64,000 bases of DNA from Eustoma russellianum (taxonomy: Eukaryota; Streptophyta; Magnoliopsida; Gentianales; Gentianaceae): contig AP025053.1 in assembly GCA_036186865.1 (NCBI GenBank), positions 7,462,846 through 7,526,845 of the forward strand. Direction: 5' to 3'. Position numbers and translations under genes: made by a program. Shown in pieces: positions 1-12,051 of the stretch (its first letter is position 1; each line of letters opens with the position of its first letter). Under the pieces are notes generated by a model. That model saw nothing but the letters and a program-made list of their open reading frames with translations. It had not been told where the DNA came from and did no database searches.

Positions 1-163
1 TTTAAATGTTATTTAACTATCCCTAACTATTCTAAGGATTCTAATCTAGGGATATCACTCTTGGTCTAAGATCATAACTTAAGTTCTAGGATCATCACTT
101 AACTTCTAAATGCTTACTTTACTGTTCCCGCCGTGGATCTAGAGCCATTTCTCTGATACCAAC
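1..163 (-). mobile_element. Internal edge of LTR element C
   Basis: This is the beginning of the internal region of a minus-strand LTR element that continues left of the window. It is rich in the loose motif 'taagatcataacttaag', which also fills the internal region of element F (for example around 32270-32560). No reading frame is visible. The call rests on the primer binding site and LTR immediately to the right and on this resemblance. Confidence 0.7.
150..161 (-). other. Primer binding site of element C
   Basis: On the minus strand this reads TGGTATCAGAGA, one base from the initiator-methionine tRNA site TGGTATCAGAGC used by most plant LTR retrotransposons. It lies two bases inside the LTR end at 164, which fixes both the boundary and the minus orientation. 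Confidence 0.8.
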
Positions 164-438
164 TGTAGCGCCCCGCCCGAAACCAGAGTTCCGGTTTAGT
201 GCACCCGCCATACTCTACTCCATAGAGTACAAGGCGTCGATACCATACATGTGCATGTCAACATGAATTGTAATCGATATAGCGGAAGCAACTTGTAATA
301 AGCTCACGACACACATAATATTATTACAAACCGTTCAAATCCACACAACCACAAATACAGCTTCTCACGATAACTTTATTACATCACCATAAAATAAATC
401 TCACACAACAGGTACATAGCTTCAGCCTACATCTTCGC

Positions 439-497
439 TCACGGATACTCTATCTGGGGTTCCTCCTCAATGAACACGGCATCAGGGTCCCTGTTCT
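439..497 (-). other. Conserved acidic reading frame inside LTR C
   Basis: On the minus strand, a polypyrimidine/AG stretch ending ATTTCAG is followed by a short open frame ending FIEEEPQIEYP and a stop. The LTRs of element F carry the equivalent frame (31348-31412 and 37455-37519), containing PEYDMIFIEDD and a stop, also after a CAG acceptor-like site. The shared core is P-(D/E)-...-F-I-E-(E/D)-(E/D). It may be a terminal exon of an element transcript. I do not recognise the peptide and assign no function. Confidence 0.45.
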
Positions 498-1689
498 CTG
501 AAATGTTAAGAGGCAAGTATGAGCGATAACCACCGTTTTTTAATCGCTCAGCAAGTATTCTTTGTAGATACTTCATGTGGATCATACATGGGAAGACAAG
601 TAGTAATAAAGTAACAATATAATTACATGTCCATTTACAAATGACAGCATTATATATAAGGATAAAACAGAACATAAGATTTTACCTCATACCTGAGAGG
701 TCATATCATTCTTCCTCAGCATATCCTTAGTCTACCTTCCGTACTTGATTACTAATCCATCTTATGCTAAGGTCATAGCTTGCATTCATCACATCTACGT
801 GTATGATCTTCCTTAATCGTCTTAAGGCATAATGTTCGTACAAATATTCTAATCCTCACATAAGGGACATGATCATGACGTGATACATCAAATATGGCTT
901 TTCATAAAATGACTTTTCGTAAACATGACTTTTCATAAACATGACATGATTTTCATAACTTGCATAACATGACATTTTCATGTCATGAAGACATAACATT
1001 TTCATCGTTGGCTATAGCACTTTTCATAAGAATAATAACGCACGACATACCGAATGATTCTCCATATAGTACATGTACAACATAACATCATGAACATAGG
1101 TACATGTGCTAACGGTGACGCATTATGACTGAGATCCCGTGTCCCAGACCCGGTGTTACACTCAGCCATAACGTAAACATGGGCCCCTGACACCTACCAC
1201 TCCGGTCCCGATGTCAGGACAGCGCTACAACATAACATAGCATAACATGGTCATAACATAACATGGGTCATTGGAATCATTCGTCTCGTGTTTATTATTC
1301 CTATGCATATGAACTTTAAAACATGTGATTCAAAAACATAACTTTTCAAACTTTGATTTCATGCAACATGAGACTCGGCCATATGAAGGTACTTTGGTCA
1401 TTCTACATTTTATAATATCATCACTTACTTAATTTCCTTCTACGTATCACGACTTAAAGAAAATACCATTTTAACCTCCAATTACATACCATTCGGCTAT
1501 CACACTAAAGCAGCCCTCTTTTTCCATTGTCATCACACAATAATTTGGTAACTTCTATTCCACACATACATTTCATAATTCATAGCTTAAATGCCTACAT
1601 CATGAAAATTTCTAATTACTTTACATTTCATCTAAGATTTCATGACTTACATTTTATCATAACCTATCTATGTTAGTATATATATAACA

Positions 1690-2640
1690 TGTAACATATC
1701 ATGTACGTACATTGTAAAAGTTAGTAGTCTTATAATCACATACATAAATATGGCCTATTTATGTTTCATACTTTTCATAACATAATTTACATACTTAACT
1801 TACTTTCATAACTTAATATATTCATCATATATACATATACACTTGTATAAAAATATATTGAAATCACTTTTTGTCAATTAAGGCCTAGTGGCCGAATGTG
1901 TATATATATGGTATATATATATAAATCATTTTATGATATATTGTATAACATCCAAAACTTATTCATTTTCCTATCTTAACATATTCATCATATATACATA
2001 TGTATATTTGTATAAAAATATATTGAAATCACTTTTTGTCATTAAGGCCTAGTGGCCGAATGTGTATATAGATGGTATATATATATAAATCATTTTATGA
2101 TATATTGTATAATATTCAAAACTTTTTCATTTTTATATCTTAACATATATGTTATACATATATGTATACATGAATCATGTAACAACATATTTTAACCTTA
2201 AGTGGTCTTAAAGCCAATTTTCATATATTGTATATACATATATATAATTTCCGTGTATACATATCTATATATATATATATATACCTAAAATCATTGAGAT
2301 ACATGTATGTATGTGTGTGTATAAACCGTATGTATATATATATGTCTATACATATATAACTATGCATATATACATACATCTATATCACAACCACACATTT
2401 GTTTATATATTTACTTACTTTTATACAAAACAGTATGTTTATTTATATACATCTACACCTCTATACCTACCTATATAAATACCTATATATGGAGATCCGT
2501 ATACATGTAGATTCATACACTTATACATATATATAACAACATACATATTTTTATAATGTGTATATACATGCGTGTATATACATAAGGTATATACATGTAT
2601 ATAGCGTATGTATATATGTGTATATAGTGTATATAAGTAT
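1690..2640. repeat. TA-rich simple repeat with a 163-bp tandem duplication
   Basis: This part of LTR C is dominated by tatata/tacata runs. A unit starting 'ttcatcatatatacat' at 1821 recurs at 1984 (period 163), including the shared phrase 'aaggcctagtggccgaatg'. It is low-complexity and has no gene. Confidence 0.75.
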
Positions 2641-3636
2641 AATCTTATTACTCAACATAGATCTATAATTTCTTGAGAAGAAATCTTGAACATACTACAT
2701 GATGATCCAACTTTGATATGAACATAAATATTAAATTTTGGAAGCCATGAAGGATCTAGGAAGAGTACTTGCCTTGTTCACCTTTCTTACACTTAGAAGA
2801 TGTTTCCTTCACTTGATTTGGAAGAGAGTTCTTCTTCCTTCCTCCTAGGTATACATGGTTTTTAGGGTTTAAAAGGAGGGTTAGTGAGCAACTTATGAAA
2901 CTAAGTATAGAAGAATCAAACTTAAACTTCATAAAGTTCTTACCTTGATTGCTTTTGATTCTAGATGCTACAACCTTCTTGAACCTTTCTTAGTTGATTG
3001 AGGGTTTATGATACTTGATTTGAGTGATGTGGGTATGAAGAAAGAAGAAGAAAATTTTCTCCTTGTTGAAGACCAAAGTTTCGGCCTATATGGGACTAAG
3101 GGGGGTGTTGGAGTGTTCTTGAGATTTTTCCTTGGAGGTAGTATGAAATTGGTTGGTTGAAGATGCAATTATGTGAGGGGTTAAAGAAGAAATAATACCC
3201 TACTTTTCTAAGGGAGTGGCCGGCCAAGGAGTGGGAGGGATGGGGTTGGAGACAAGCTTTTGACAAGCATGGGGTGGAGGGATGGGTTAAGGTAAGATTC
3301 TTGAGCATGCTAGTATTTTAATCAATGTGTAAGACAAGTTGTCTTCACTTTTCTTTTTCTTTTTCCTTTTCTTTTACTTTGTATGTATATAATTGTTTTT
3401 TTTAATGTAGTATAAAATTGTTGTGACATGTATTTCTTTTTGATTTACTTTATCCTAATAGTTTAAGTTGTTACTAACTAATTAAATTGGGTTTTTATTG
3501 TATATACTCAAACGTTTGTAATATATTTGTTAATGTATTTGGTAATACAAATCTAGTTTTATGAATCGTACACCTACGAACTTATATTTACGATATTGGG
3601 AGTCGTTACGACATAACGAATTTCCGGGTTATAACA

Positions 3637-4860
3637 GATGTACTAGAGGTTCAAAATTAAAAGCTCTCTGGAATACATCAATCTCTCAGTCTGAAAGACA
3701 TCGATCGATCGATGTCACATCAGTCTCTCTTCGATTGATTGATGTATGCCAGGTACAAACTAGAAACTCTCTGGAACACATCGATCTCTCAGTCACAGAA
3801 ACATCAACTGATCGATGTCACATCAGTCTCTCACGGAGAGACTTCGATCGATCGATATACTGCAGGTTCAAAACTGGAAACTCTCTGGAGGACATCGATC
3901 TCTAAACATTGACACTTTGATCGATCGATGTCGCACAAAATTCAAATTTTTATGACCATTGGAACAAAATCTAAGAGAGATTCATGGTGTTTTCTCTTTC
4001 TAATCTTACTCAAATTTCTTGTGGACTTTTTTCTAACATAATACATGTTTCCTTGACTATTATACCCATGTCTAAGATTCTCTAGGGTGGCTTTGGAGGA
4101 TCAAATCAATCTATGGAGTGGCTAAAGGCTATTTTCAAATTGTCAAGACTTGGGATTGATTTAAAGACATGGGGAAGGCTTCGAAAACATGGTTAACATC
4201 TCCTATAAATGGAAGAAGCTCAGATGAGGGAAAAATACACTTTCATTATCATCAAGCTTCATTCTTCTGTGTTGTATATTTTTCTCATTTGTGTAAAAGT
4301 GCTTAAAGATTGTTAAGCCTTTATTTGTTCTTTATTTTGTATATTGAGAGATAGCAAGTCTAACACAAAAGAACCATAAATATTTGATCTCTTTCCTGTG
4401 TTTAGACTAGTGAGAAAGTGTAAAACCCCACTACTTCCTTAAACCCACTGTTAGAAAGTTCTTGAGAGAACTTTGTTGATGTTGTGAGGTAGCAAGAAGT
4501 TGTTATTGCTTAGAGCTGAAGTTGTTGTACTTGCACAAATGTCTTTTGTGAAAGGAGTTGTTATTGTGGTTGTTTACACTGAGTTGTTAGTGTAAATATT
4601 CCTGTTGTTGTTCTTATTAGGTTTAATAAGAAGAGTAGTTGTTGAAAATCCACTTTGGCAATAAAATGGTAGTGAAGTAGAATCATTTACGATTCGAACC
4701 ACTCTATATTCGGTGTCCTCATTCATTGTCTCTCATCTCCTATTTTTGCTTCTATTTTGAATTCCATTTGAGTTGAAGAAAGCCAAAAATCAGAAAAATT
4801 CCTTAAAATTGCCCAATACTCTATTCACCCCCCTCTAGAGTGTTTGTTACGGATCTAAAA
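3637..4860 (+). mobile_element. 5' LTR of copia A (left part cut off by element C)
   Basis: It matches the 3' LTR from 12298 to 13530 almost base for base over long runs, for example the stretch with 'gaccattggaa' and 'gaagaagctcagatgagg'. The first ~246 bp of the LTR (equivalent to 12052-12297) are missing here and should lie beyond element C, left of the window. It contains several ATCGATCGAT palindromes (3700-3930). Confidence 0.85.
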
Positions 4861-4861
4861 T

Positions 4862-4873
4862 TGGTATCAGAGC
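4862..4873 (+). other. Primer binding site of copia A
   Basis: TGGTATCAGAGC is a perfect match to the initiator-methionine tRNA 3' end complement, one base after the LTR end. Confidence 0.92.
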
Positions 4874-4922
4874 CTAACTTTGATCTCTTGGGCAATTTTT
4901 GCAAGTAGCAAGGTTAAATATC

Positions 4923-6659
4923 ATGACAATGAAAACCTCTTCATCCTACACCTCAACTTCCAATCCAACTGCACTATTCTCAGGATGAAACACTAAAGCA
5001 CCTATGTTTGATGCCCAAAAATATCCTTTGTTGAAGTTTCGAATGATAAATCATTTGAAAGGTTGTGGATTTGATATATGGAGAGATGTTGTCAAAGGAA
5101 TTGAAGTTCCTATGATTACCTACTCAAAAGGAGAATCAATGTTCTAAGATGAGGATGACTACACCGACGAAGAGAAGATAAACTTTGTCATTAACGGTAA
5201 AGCATTCGATATCAATTCAAGTGCTCTAACCACCACTGAGCTTATAAGACTTCAAGGTCTTGAAACAGCCCATGAAGCATGGAAAAGGCTGGAAATGATA
5301 CATAAAGACCAAAAGACTAATGCTCATGAAGGAATATGAAATGTTCAGGATGAAAAGCAGAGAAAAGATTGAGGAGACAATCGACCAATTCACTCGAATA
5401 GTGAATCAACTTCCTATGGTGGACAAGAAAATCTCAAACGCAGACCTTGTCTTAAAACTCCTCAACTCTTTGCTTAGATAATGGACACCTTAAGTTACCG
5501 CCATCACTGAATCCAAGAATCTTAAGACTCTCACCCTTGATGAGCTATCCGGTAATCTTCTTACTCATGAAATTCTTATTGATGAGCAAAATAGGATGAA
5601 CCCTATCAAGCCCACACAAGCATCACACAAAGGATTGGTGGTAGAGTCTGATGAATCAGATGAGGAAGTTGCTCTTCTAGTTAGAAAATTTAGAAGAATG
5701 ACCACAAGAAACAAGGTCTAAACAAGGAAGTTTTTTAAGAGATCACCCAAGGATAAAGAAGCAAGTGAAAATTGCTACAGGTGTGGTCGACCCGGTCACT
5801 TCATTGCTGATTGCCACGTCAAGGAGCCACAAAAGCAAGAAAAGAAGGTCTTCCCTCAAAAGAAGAAAGCCCTAAATGCAGAGGTAACCATGTGGGATGA
5901 TCTTCTTTCCGAATTGGAAGGAGAAAAAAATGAAGACAAGGATGTTGGACTTGTTGCAATAGTTGAGAATCCAAAAGCATAACATACTTGTCTTATGGCA
6001 ATTAAAAATGACCTTGGGGTAAACTCTAACTCTTCTAATTTACAAGATTAAATAGGAGACTTGCAAGATAATTTTGAAAAACTAAATTTAAAATATAAAC
6101 ACTTGAAGAAAGAATTTAAAAGTGCTTTTTAGAAAACAAGAGCTTGCATGATAAGAATATTTTGATTTATCAATATCATGACATGATACTTACCATGAAT
6201 AAAACCGTAGCTCTAGAAAATGTAGAGATTAGGAAAAAATGTGAGAGATTAAGAATAGACTTACAAAAACTAACTGATGGTAAAAATAATCTAGACAAAT
6301 TGCTTGGAAATCAAAGGATGGGAAATGACAAATCCGGTTTAGGATTTAATGCATCATATTCTTCCATTAATCCCAAGTCATTAAAGAAAAAGCCAAATCA
6401 GAGAAAACCTCAACATGGCTCATCATCTTATAAACCAAGGCATGTACATACTTGTTTTTATTGTAACAAAGTAGGACACATGAAGAGTACATGTAGAGCT
6501 AGATTTAGTAGTATGTATGTTTGGAAGCCTAAGGGTCGACAAGCTAACCCTAAAGGACCCAACCATCAAAGGGTACCAATGTATAAATCTCTTGGTTTTG
6601 TAAGCTCTCAAAATAAATGGAGTAGCCAAAGAAGAAGGAACCAAATGGCTCATGGATAG
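4923..6659 (+). pseudogene. gag: copia A gag, broken
   Basis: The ATG at 4923 is soon followed by an in-frame TGA, so the reading frame must be pieced together. Remnants of the UBN2-type gag domain lie at about 5200-5560. There is a CCHC zinc knuckle, CYRCGRPGHFIADC, near 5773-5815. Then comes a lysine-rich, probably coiled-coil stretch in an open frame from 6144, and a second knuckle-like motif, CFYCNKVGHMKSTC, near 6453. Gag would form the capsid and bind the element RNA. Two separated CCHC boxes fit SIRE-type gag. Multiple stops show it is dead. Confidence 0.8.
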
Positions 6660-9633
6660 CAGATGTCAACACGCATGACCGGAGACAAGACTTTGTCCAC
6701 CAACCTCAAGCTCCAAGATAGTGGAACGGTGAATTTTGGAAATGGGAGAGCCAAAATCCTTGGACATGGATAAATTGGTAACTTCTTTTGCTATAAATAA
6801 TGCATTATATAGAGAAAGACTTAAGTATAACTTGATAAGTGTTAGCCAATTATATGATGCTACTTTTCAAGTTGAATTTGTGAAAAGAAAATGCATTGTG
6901 AAAAAGAATGATAAAATCATTTTTGAGGCTATAAGGAAAAATGATGTTTATAAATTTATCACACATGATTTGATATCACAAAAGGTTTCATGTCTAGTTT
7001 CCAAAAATGATTTGACACAACTATGACATAGCCTACTTAGACATATTAGTTTCAAATTTCAAAGAGATTTGCAAAAATGAAAAGGTCCAAGGTCTTCCAA
7101 AATTAAATTTGAAAACCATGACTTATGTAACACTTGTCAAAAGGCAAAGCTTGTTAAAGAAAAGCTTCAAGCTTAAGAGTGAAATCTCCACCACCAAACC
7201 TCTACAATTGCTTCATATGGATTTGTATAGGGATATTACGGAAAGTGTAGGTGGAAAGCATTACACTTTTGTAGTGGTAGATGACTTCTCTAGGTACACT
7301 TGGGTCATGTTCTTAGCCAAAAAGAATGATGCATGCCAAGAGTTTATAAAACTTTGTAGGAGATTAGAAAACCAAAAAGAAGACACCATTAAGAAATTAT
7401 AAGTGATAGAGGTGGTGAGTTTGATGGCGAGTTTGGACACAATTTCTCGGCTCCTAAGAACTCCTAAACAAAATGGTGTTACGGAAAGAAAGAATGTAAC
7501 ACTTCAAGATATGAGTAGATCCATGCTAAATGAATTTGAGCTACCTAAGTATTTTTGGGATGAGACGGTAAATACCGCCTGTCACGTAATGGATAGAGTT
7601 TATTTGGGACCATCTCACAAAAAGACTCCTTATGAGCTTTGGAAAGGCTAAGTACCTAACGTTGTTTATTTACAGGTATTTGGTTGTAAGTGTTTTATAC
7701 TTAACACCAAAGTTAACTTGGATAAACTCGATTTATCAGCTATGAGAGAATCTTTATGGGTTATGCTCAAAATAGCAAGGCATTTAGGATATCTAATAAA
7801 AGGAGTACGAAAGTTGAAGAATCAATTCATGTTAAGTTTAGTGAACTCCTTAATGATGAACCATGCATAAATGATGATGGTGATAAAGAAATAGTTGAAG
7901 TAAGTCATATCGAAAACTTTGAGAATCCAAAAAAAATATTGTCATTGACCTTAGGATTGAACCACTTGAAAATAGACTTAAGGTTGAAGATGAAGAAGTG
8001 AGAGGAGACACTTCAAATTTACTGATTCATATAAATATAAGAAAGATCACCCAAGATGTCAAGGCATATTGACTAGGAGAAAATTCAATGAAAATGATTT
8101 CATTTCACAAGTTGAACCTAAAAATATAAAAGATGCTATAAATGATGAAGATTGGGTATTAGCCATGCAAGAAGAACTAAATCAATTTGAAAGAAGTGAT
8201 GTTTGGGAATTAGTGGCTAAACCTAGTGATCACCCCATAATTGGCACTAAATGGATATTTAGAAATAAAATAGATGATAAAAGAAACATCACTAGAAACA
8301 AAGTTAGGTTGGTTCCTCAAGGATATAGACATGAAGAAGGAATAGACTATGATGAGACTTTCGCCCCTGTAGCTAGATTAGAAGCTACTAGAATGCTACT
8401 AGCATATGCATGCTATAAGGACTTCAAACTATATCAAATGGATGTGAAATCCGCCTTCTTGAATGGAATAGTTTAAGAAGAAGTGTATGTAGCTCAACCA
8501 CGGGGGTTGAAAATCATGAATACCCAAATCATGTATTTAAACTCAAAAAGACCCTTTACGGACTTAAACAAGCTCCTAGGGCATGTTATGAGAGATTAAG
8601 TAACTTCCTCCTTCAAAATAAGTTTTCAAGAGGAAAATTCGGCACTACTCTTTTTATTAAAGAACAAGGAAACAATCAATTACTTGTTCAAATTTATGTG
8701 GATGATATTATATTTGGTGCCACTAATGGTTCTCTTTGTAAGCATTTTGCAAAGTTGATGGAAGGAGAATTTGAGATGAGCATGATGAGTGAACTCAATT
8801 ACTTCCTTAGACTTTAAATAAAGAAAACTCAAGATGGAGTATACATATCTCAAATGAAGTACACCAAGGATCTACTCAAGAAATACAAGTTTGAGGATCG
8901 AATGAGTGTGAGCACACCAGTGAGCACAAGTACAAAGCTCGACAAAGACGAAAATGGAAAGCCGTTTGAGGTAACCAAATATAAGGATATGATTGGTAGT
9001 CTCCTTTATTTAACCGCTAGTAGACCGGATATTTCACATGTTGTGTGCTTATGTGCTAGATTTCAGAGTATATCTAAGGAATCGAATCTAGTTGTTATTA
9101 AACGTATTTTTAGGTATTTGAAAGGAACTTTGAACTTTGGGTTATTTTATCCCAAAAATAAATGTTTTGATTTAAGAGGCTATAGTGACTCCGACTACGC
9201 CAGAAACTTAATCGATAGAAAAAGTGCCTCTGGGACATGTCAATTCCTTGGAGATTGCATAGTTTATTGGTTCTCCAAGAAACAAAATAGTGTGTCACTT
9301 TCAACGGCAGAATCCGAATATGTGTCGGCCGTTTCATGTTGTGCCCAACTACTTTGGATGATAAACACCTTGAATGATTATAATGTCAAATTTGAAAAAT
9401 TACCTATCTTATGTGATAACACTTCAGCCATAAGTATAGCACAAAACTCGGTACATCATAGTAGAACCAAGCATATTAAAGTGAGACATCACTTTATAAG
9501 AGATTGTGTTAAAAAAGGATTGGTATATGTTGAATTTGTTCTAACCAATGACCAACTAGCTGATATTTTCACCAAATCCCTTCCTACTGAAAACATTCGA
9601 ACCCATTACAACAAGATTGGGGATGATAAATAA
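6660..9633 (+). pseudogene. pol: copia A pol (PR-IN-RT-RH), broken
   Basis: Recognisable parts in order are as follows. A protease/GAG-pre-integrase region spans 6650-7080. The integrase spans 7109-7651, with LLHMDLYRD followed by FVVVDDFSRYTWV, then TPKQNGVTERKN. Reverse transcriptase spans 8069-8800, with FAPVARLEATRMLLA, MDVKSAFLNG, LYGLKQAPRA and the catalytic box YVDD at about 8695-8706. RNase H spans 8854-9633, with DSDYA, STAESEYVS and HIKVRHHFIRD. The final TAA is at 9631. Stops and frameshifts lie at 7400, 7650, 8000, 8476 and 8817, so no polyprotein can be made. The largest open piece is RNase H (259 codons). Confidence 0.9.
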
Positions 9634-9659
9634 TGTTAGAGAGTCAAAATTACCAAAAA

Positions 9660-9790
9660 GACAGAAATTAGCATACATCGATCGATCTATGTAGCGTTTG
9701 AGAGACTGATGTAAATCAGCCCATTGATCGATCGAAGTAATGGGCATCGACTGATCGAAGTCTCAAACATCAGTCGATCGATGTCATCGG
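9660..9790 (+). repeat. ATCGATCG palindrome cluster after pol of copia A
   Basis: Within 130 bp there are four copies of ATCGATCG-like palindromes (cases such as 'acatcgatcgatctatgt', 'cattgatcgatcgaagt' and 'catcagtcgatcgatgt'). They sit between the RNase H stop and the third ORF. The same module occurs in the LTRs of this element and in those of element F. Confidence 0.75.
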
Positions 9791-10011
9791 GCGCAGGAAG
9801 TATAAAAGCTACGAAAATCAGAAAGTTCCTCATTCTACTTCCCAAATGCGAACCCTAAAAACATCAGTCGCTTCTCTCTCCAAAATCCGAACCTTCAACC
9901 ATAAAATTCTTGCAACAAACTCATTTTTTTTTTCTCAAATTAAATCTATTTCTACATCAATTTCTTGACTTTCATTAACCCTCTTAAAAATTTCGTGCAC
10001 TAACCATCAAA

Positions 10012-11448
10012 ATGCAACCGAGAACAAAACACCTCTCCAAAAAGGCAAGAACCTCACATCAAGAGGAAGAAGTGCCTCCACAATCCCACCCTTAAATCCC
10101 CACTGCCTCTAAAACAAAGGGACTTAGAAAGAAAACCAACCTCTCTCAAGAAAGTATGTTGGACGAGGTTAGGGGGAGGCTTCAAGTCAACAATTTCCCT
10201 TGGCTCAAGTCTGGAGAATATGAGAATGCTTTAGAGGAGCCCATAGGTCAAGGTAAATTTGTATACATTTCACTTAGGGCTCAAGTATTATTGGATGAAT
10301 GGGAGAATAAGAAGAGATCCACCATTCCATTAAAATTGCTCTAAATTCAAGATATTTTGAGCAATAATGAATTGAGTTCGATCATCTATTGGTTGGATGA
10401 TAAAAAATGGAGACCTATTTGGGAGGTTTTGGAAATGAATTACATGTCTGTCCTTTACACACAGTTATCTTATGCTAACCTATGGGTAGAATATCTCAAT
10501 AGGATGCCATTTTCATTGAATTCGGTTGTAGACAGTCAACTTGTTGAGTTTGATACGAAAAAAATCAATGACCTTCTTGGTGTCCCTAATGAAGGTTTGG
10601 ATGATTTCGATCCTTGAAAATGAGATAACTACAAGTACAAGGTGACTGAAGACAAGGTCAAAACATTCTTTGGCTTCCATCCCACCCGAAACACTAAGGA
10701 TATTGTTTTAGTTTATCGTGTTTTGCATGCCATTGTCACTTTTTGTGTCAATGGTAAGTCAGCAAACTCCCTAGTAATTTAGATTTCCACATAGCCTATC
10801 GAATAGCCATGAGGGAACAACTAAACTTTGGAGGAATATTCTTTGTGAATGTGTTGAAGGCAGTTACTAAAAATTCAAAAGCGCTTTCGTATAGTAATCT
10901 AATTTATATATTGCTCCGAAAGGCAAATTTGGTGTTGGATGATGCTAATGAAGAAAAGATATCCACTAAAGACTATTACAACAAAGCCAACATCCAACAA
11001 ATCCACAAATCCCAGAAAGAAGCGCAAAGAAGGGGTGGTCAAAATGAACCTGAAGAGGAAGAGGCCGAAAACATCCTTACCGAAGAACCCATTCATCCAA
11101 AACATCCTACCAAATCTCCACCTCAACCTCAACCTTAACCTACACCACAAACTCAACATCAAACTCAACAAAGCCCTACCTCCCGGGTAGATAAAAAAAG
11201 CCCCAATAGAGGAGGACATCAGCTCTGAGTATAAATTTGATGCCGAGGTTGAAGTTGACGCGCTACACCGATACTTAAATCAGTTCGGAGAAGATCTCAC
11301 AAAGGAACAATTTCAGATTGACGACCTTGAAAAAGAAAATACAAGTCTCAAGAAGAAAGTCTCTACACTTGAGACCAAATACAAGAAGCTCAAGGCGAAG
11401 CTCAAGGCGTGCATTCTCGCATTGGCCTTCTCCTCAGATGAAGAGTAA
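10012..11448 (+). pseudogene. copia A third ORF (env-position, putative plant transposon protein)
   Basis: An ATG at 10012 opens a frame with a basic start, followed by pieces at 10156-10344, 10357-10617 and 10809-11138. The piece with NRMPFSLNSVVDSQLVEFD and INDLLGVPNEG resembles the putative plant transposon protein domain commonly found in SIRE and related elements. The C-terminus (about 11260-11446) is charged and coiled-coil-like (DLEKENTSLKKKVSTLETK) and ends SSDEE-stop. In SIRE elements an ORF in this position has been called env-like; I see no convincing signal peptide or membrane segment here, so I leave the function open. Internal stops at 10096, 10342 and 10615 break it. Confidence 0.6.
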
Positions 11449-12037
11449 CACTCCTATTTCCTCATTCCCCCTGTGGCTATAGAATTGAGGCTTAAAGTTG
11501 AACATTTTTTTGTATCTAAACTTCGTGGTAAATTAATGATATTTTGTTTATCCTTCATTATTGGTTTTGATGTTTTCAAAAAGATTGAGAAGTTGGTATC
11601 CTTATAATGCTTGGTGCTTGCTTGATGGAATATAGTTGCTTGATGAATATACTTTCTTGCTTGCTTGATGGAAATGCATGATACGCTTGCTTGCTTAAAA
11701 TTTTGGTATATTTGGCACATATGTTGAATTTTGGTATATTTGACACATATGTTGAGTGGTTAGTGTAAATTGAAAATATGGCACGATGTACACATTGTAC
11801 TTGAATTTGATGCATGGTTTGGTTGAGGGGGAATCTTTTGAATTTTTCAACATATCCATTGGTTTTGGGTAGATTACTCATTGAGGGCGAACTTTGGATG
11901 GGTGAACATGTTTTAAGGAAGCATAAAATGCATGGAATAAGGGGGAGATTGAAAATTTCAAGTTTGAAACTCTTAGCTAGATCAAATGTGAATTTTCAAG
12001 CAAAAACATCTTTTAAAGTATTGGTTTTGAAATCATC

Positions 12038-12051
12038 AAAAAAGAGGAGAT
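12038..12051 (+). other. Polypurine tract of copia A
   Basis: AAAAAAGAGGAGAT lies directly before the 3' LTR start TGTTGGG. A second, better purine run, AAGGGGGAGATTG, lies upstream at 11939-11951 and could be the ancestral tract or a secondary one. Confidence 0.7.

Larger units (their letters stand above)
164..3636 (-). mobile_element. 5' LTR of Ty3-like element C (3.47 kb)
   Basis: The LTR runs TG...CA on both strands. On the minus strand it starts TGTTATAACCCG and ends GGGCGGGGCGCTACA, next to the primer binding site. Element F at 29185 has matching termini (TGTTATGCCCCG ... TCGGGGCGCTACA), so the two belong to related families. The LTR is inserted in the 5' LTR of copia A: sequence matching A's 3' LTR (from 12298) resumes at 3637. 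It contains AT-rich simple repeats and no long reading frame. The right edge is supported by the junction with A; the other LTR is outside the window. Confidence 0.82.

Noticed and set aside
3561..3905. 114-codon plus-strand frame at the C/A junction
   Set aside because: It crosses the insertion boundary at 3636 and then translates the palindrome repeat; composite and meaningless.
9660..9790. ATCGATCG clusters as a CRISPR array
   Set aside because: The repeats are palindromic, irregularly spaced and inside plant LTR elements; there are no unique spacers and no cas genes.
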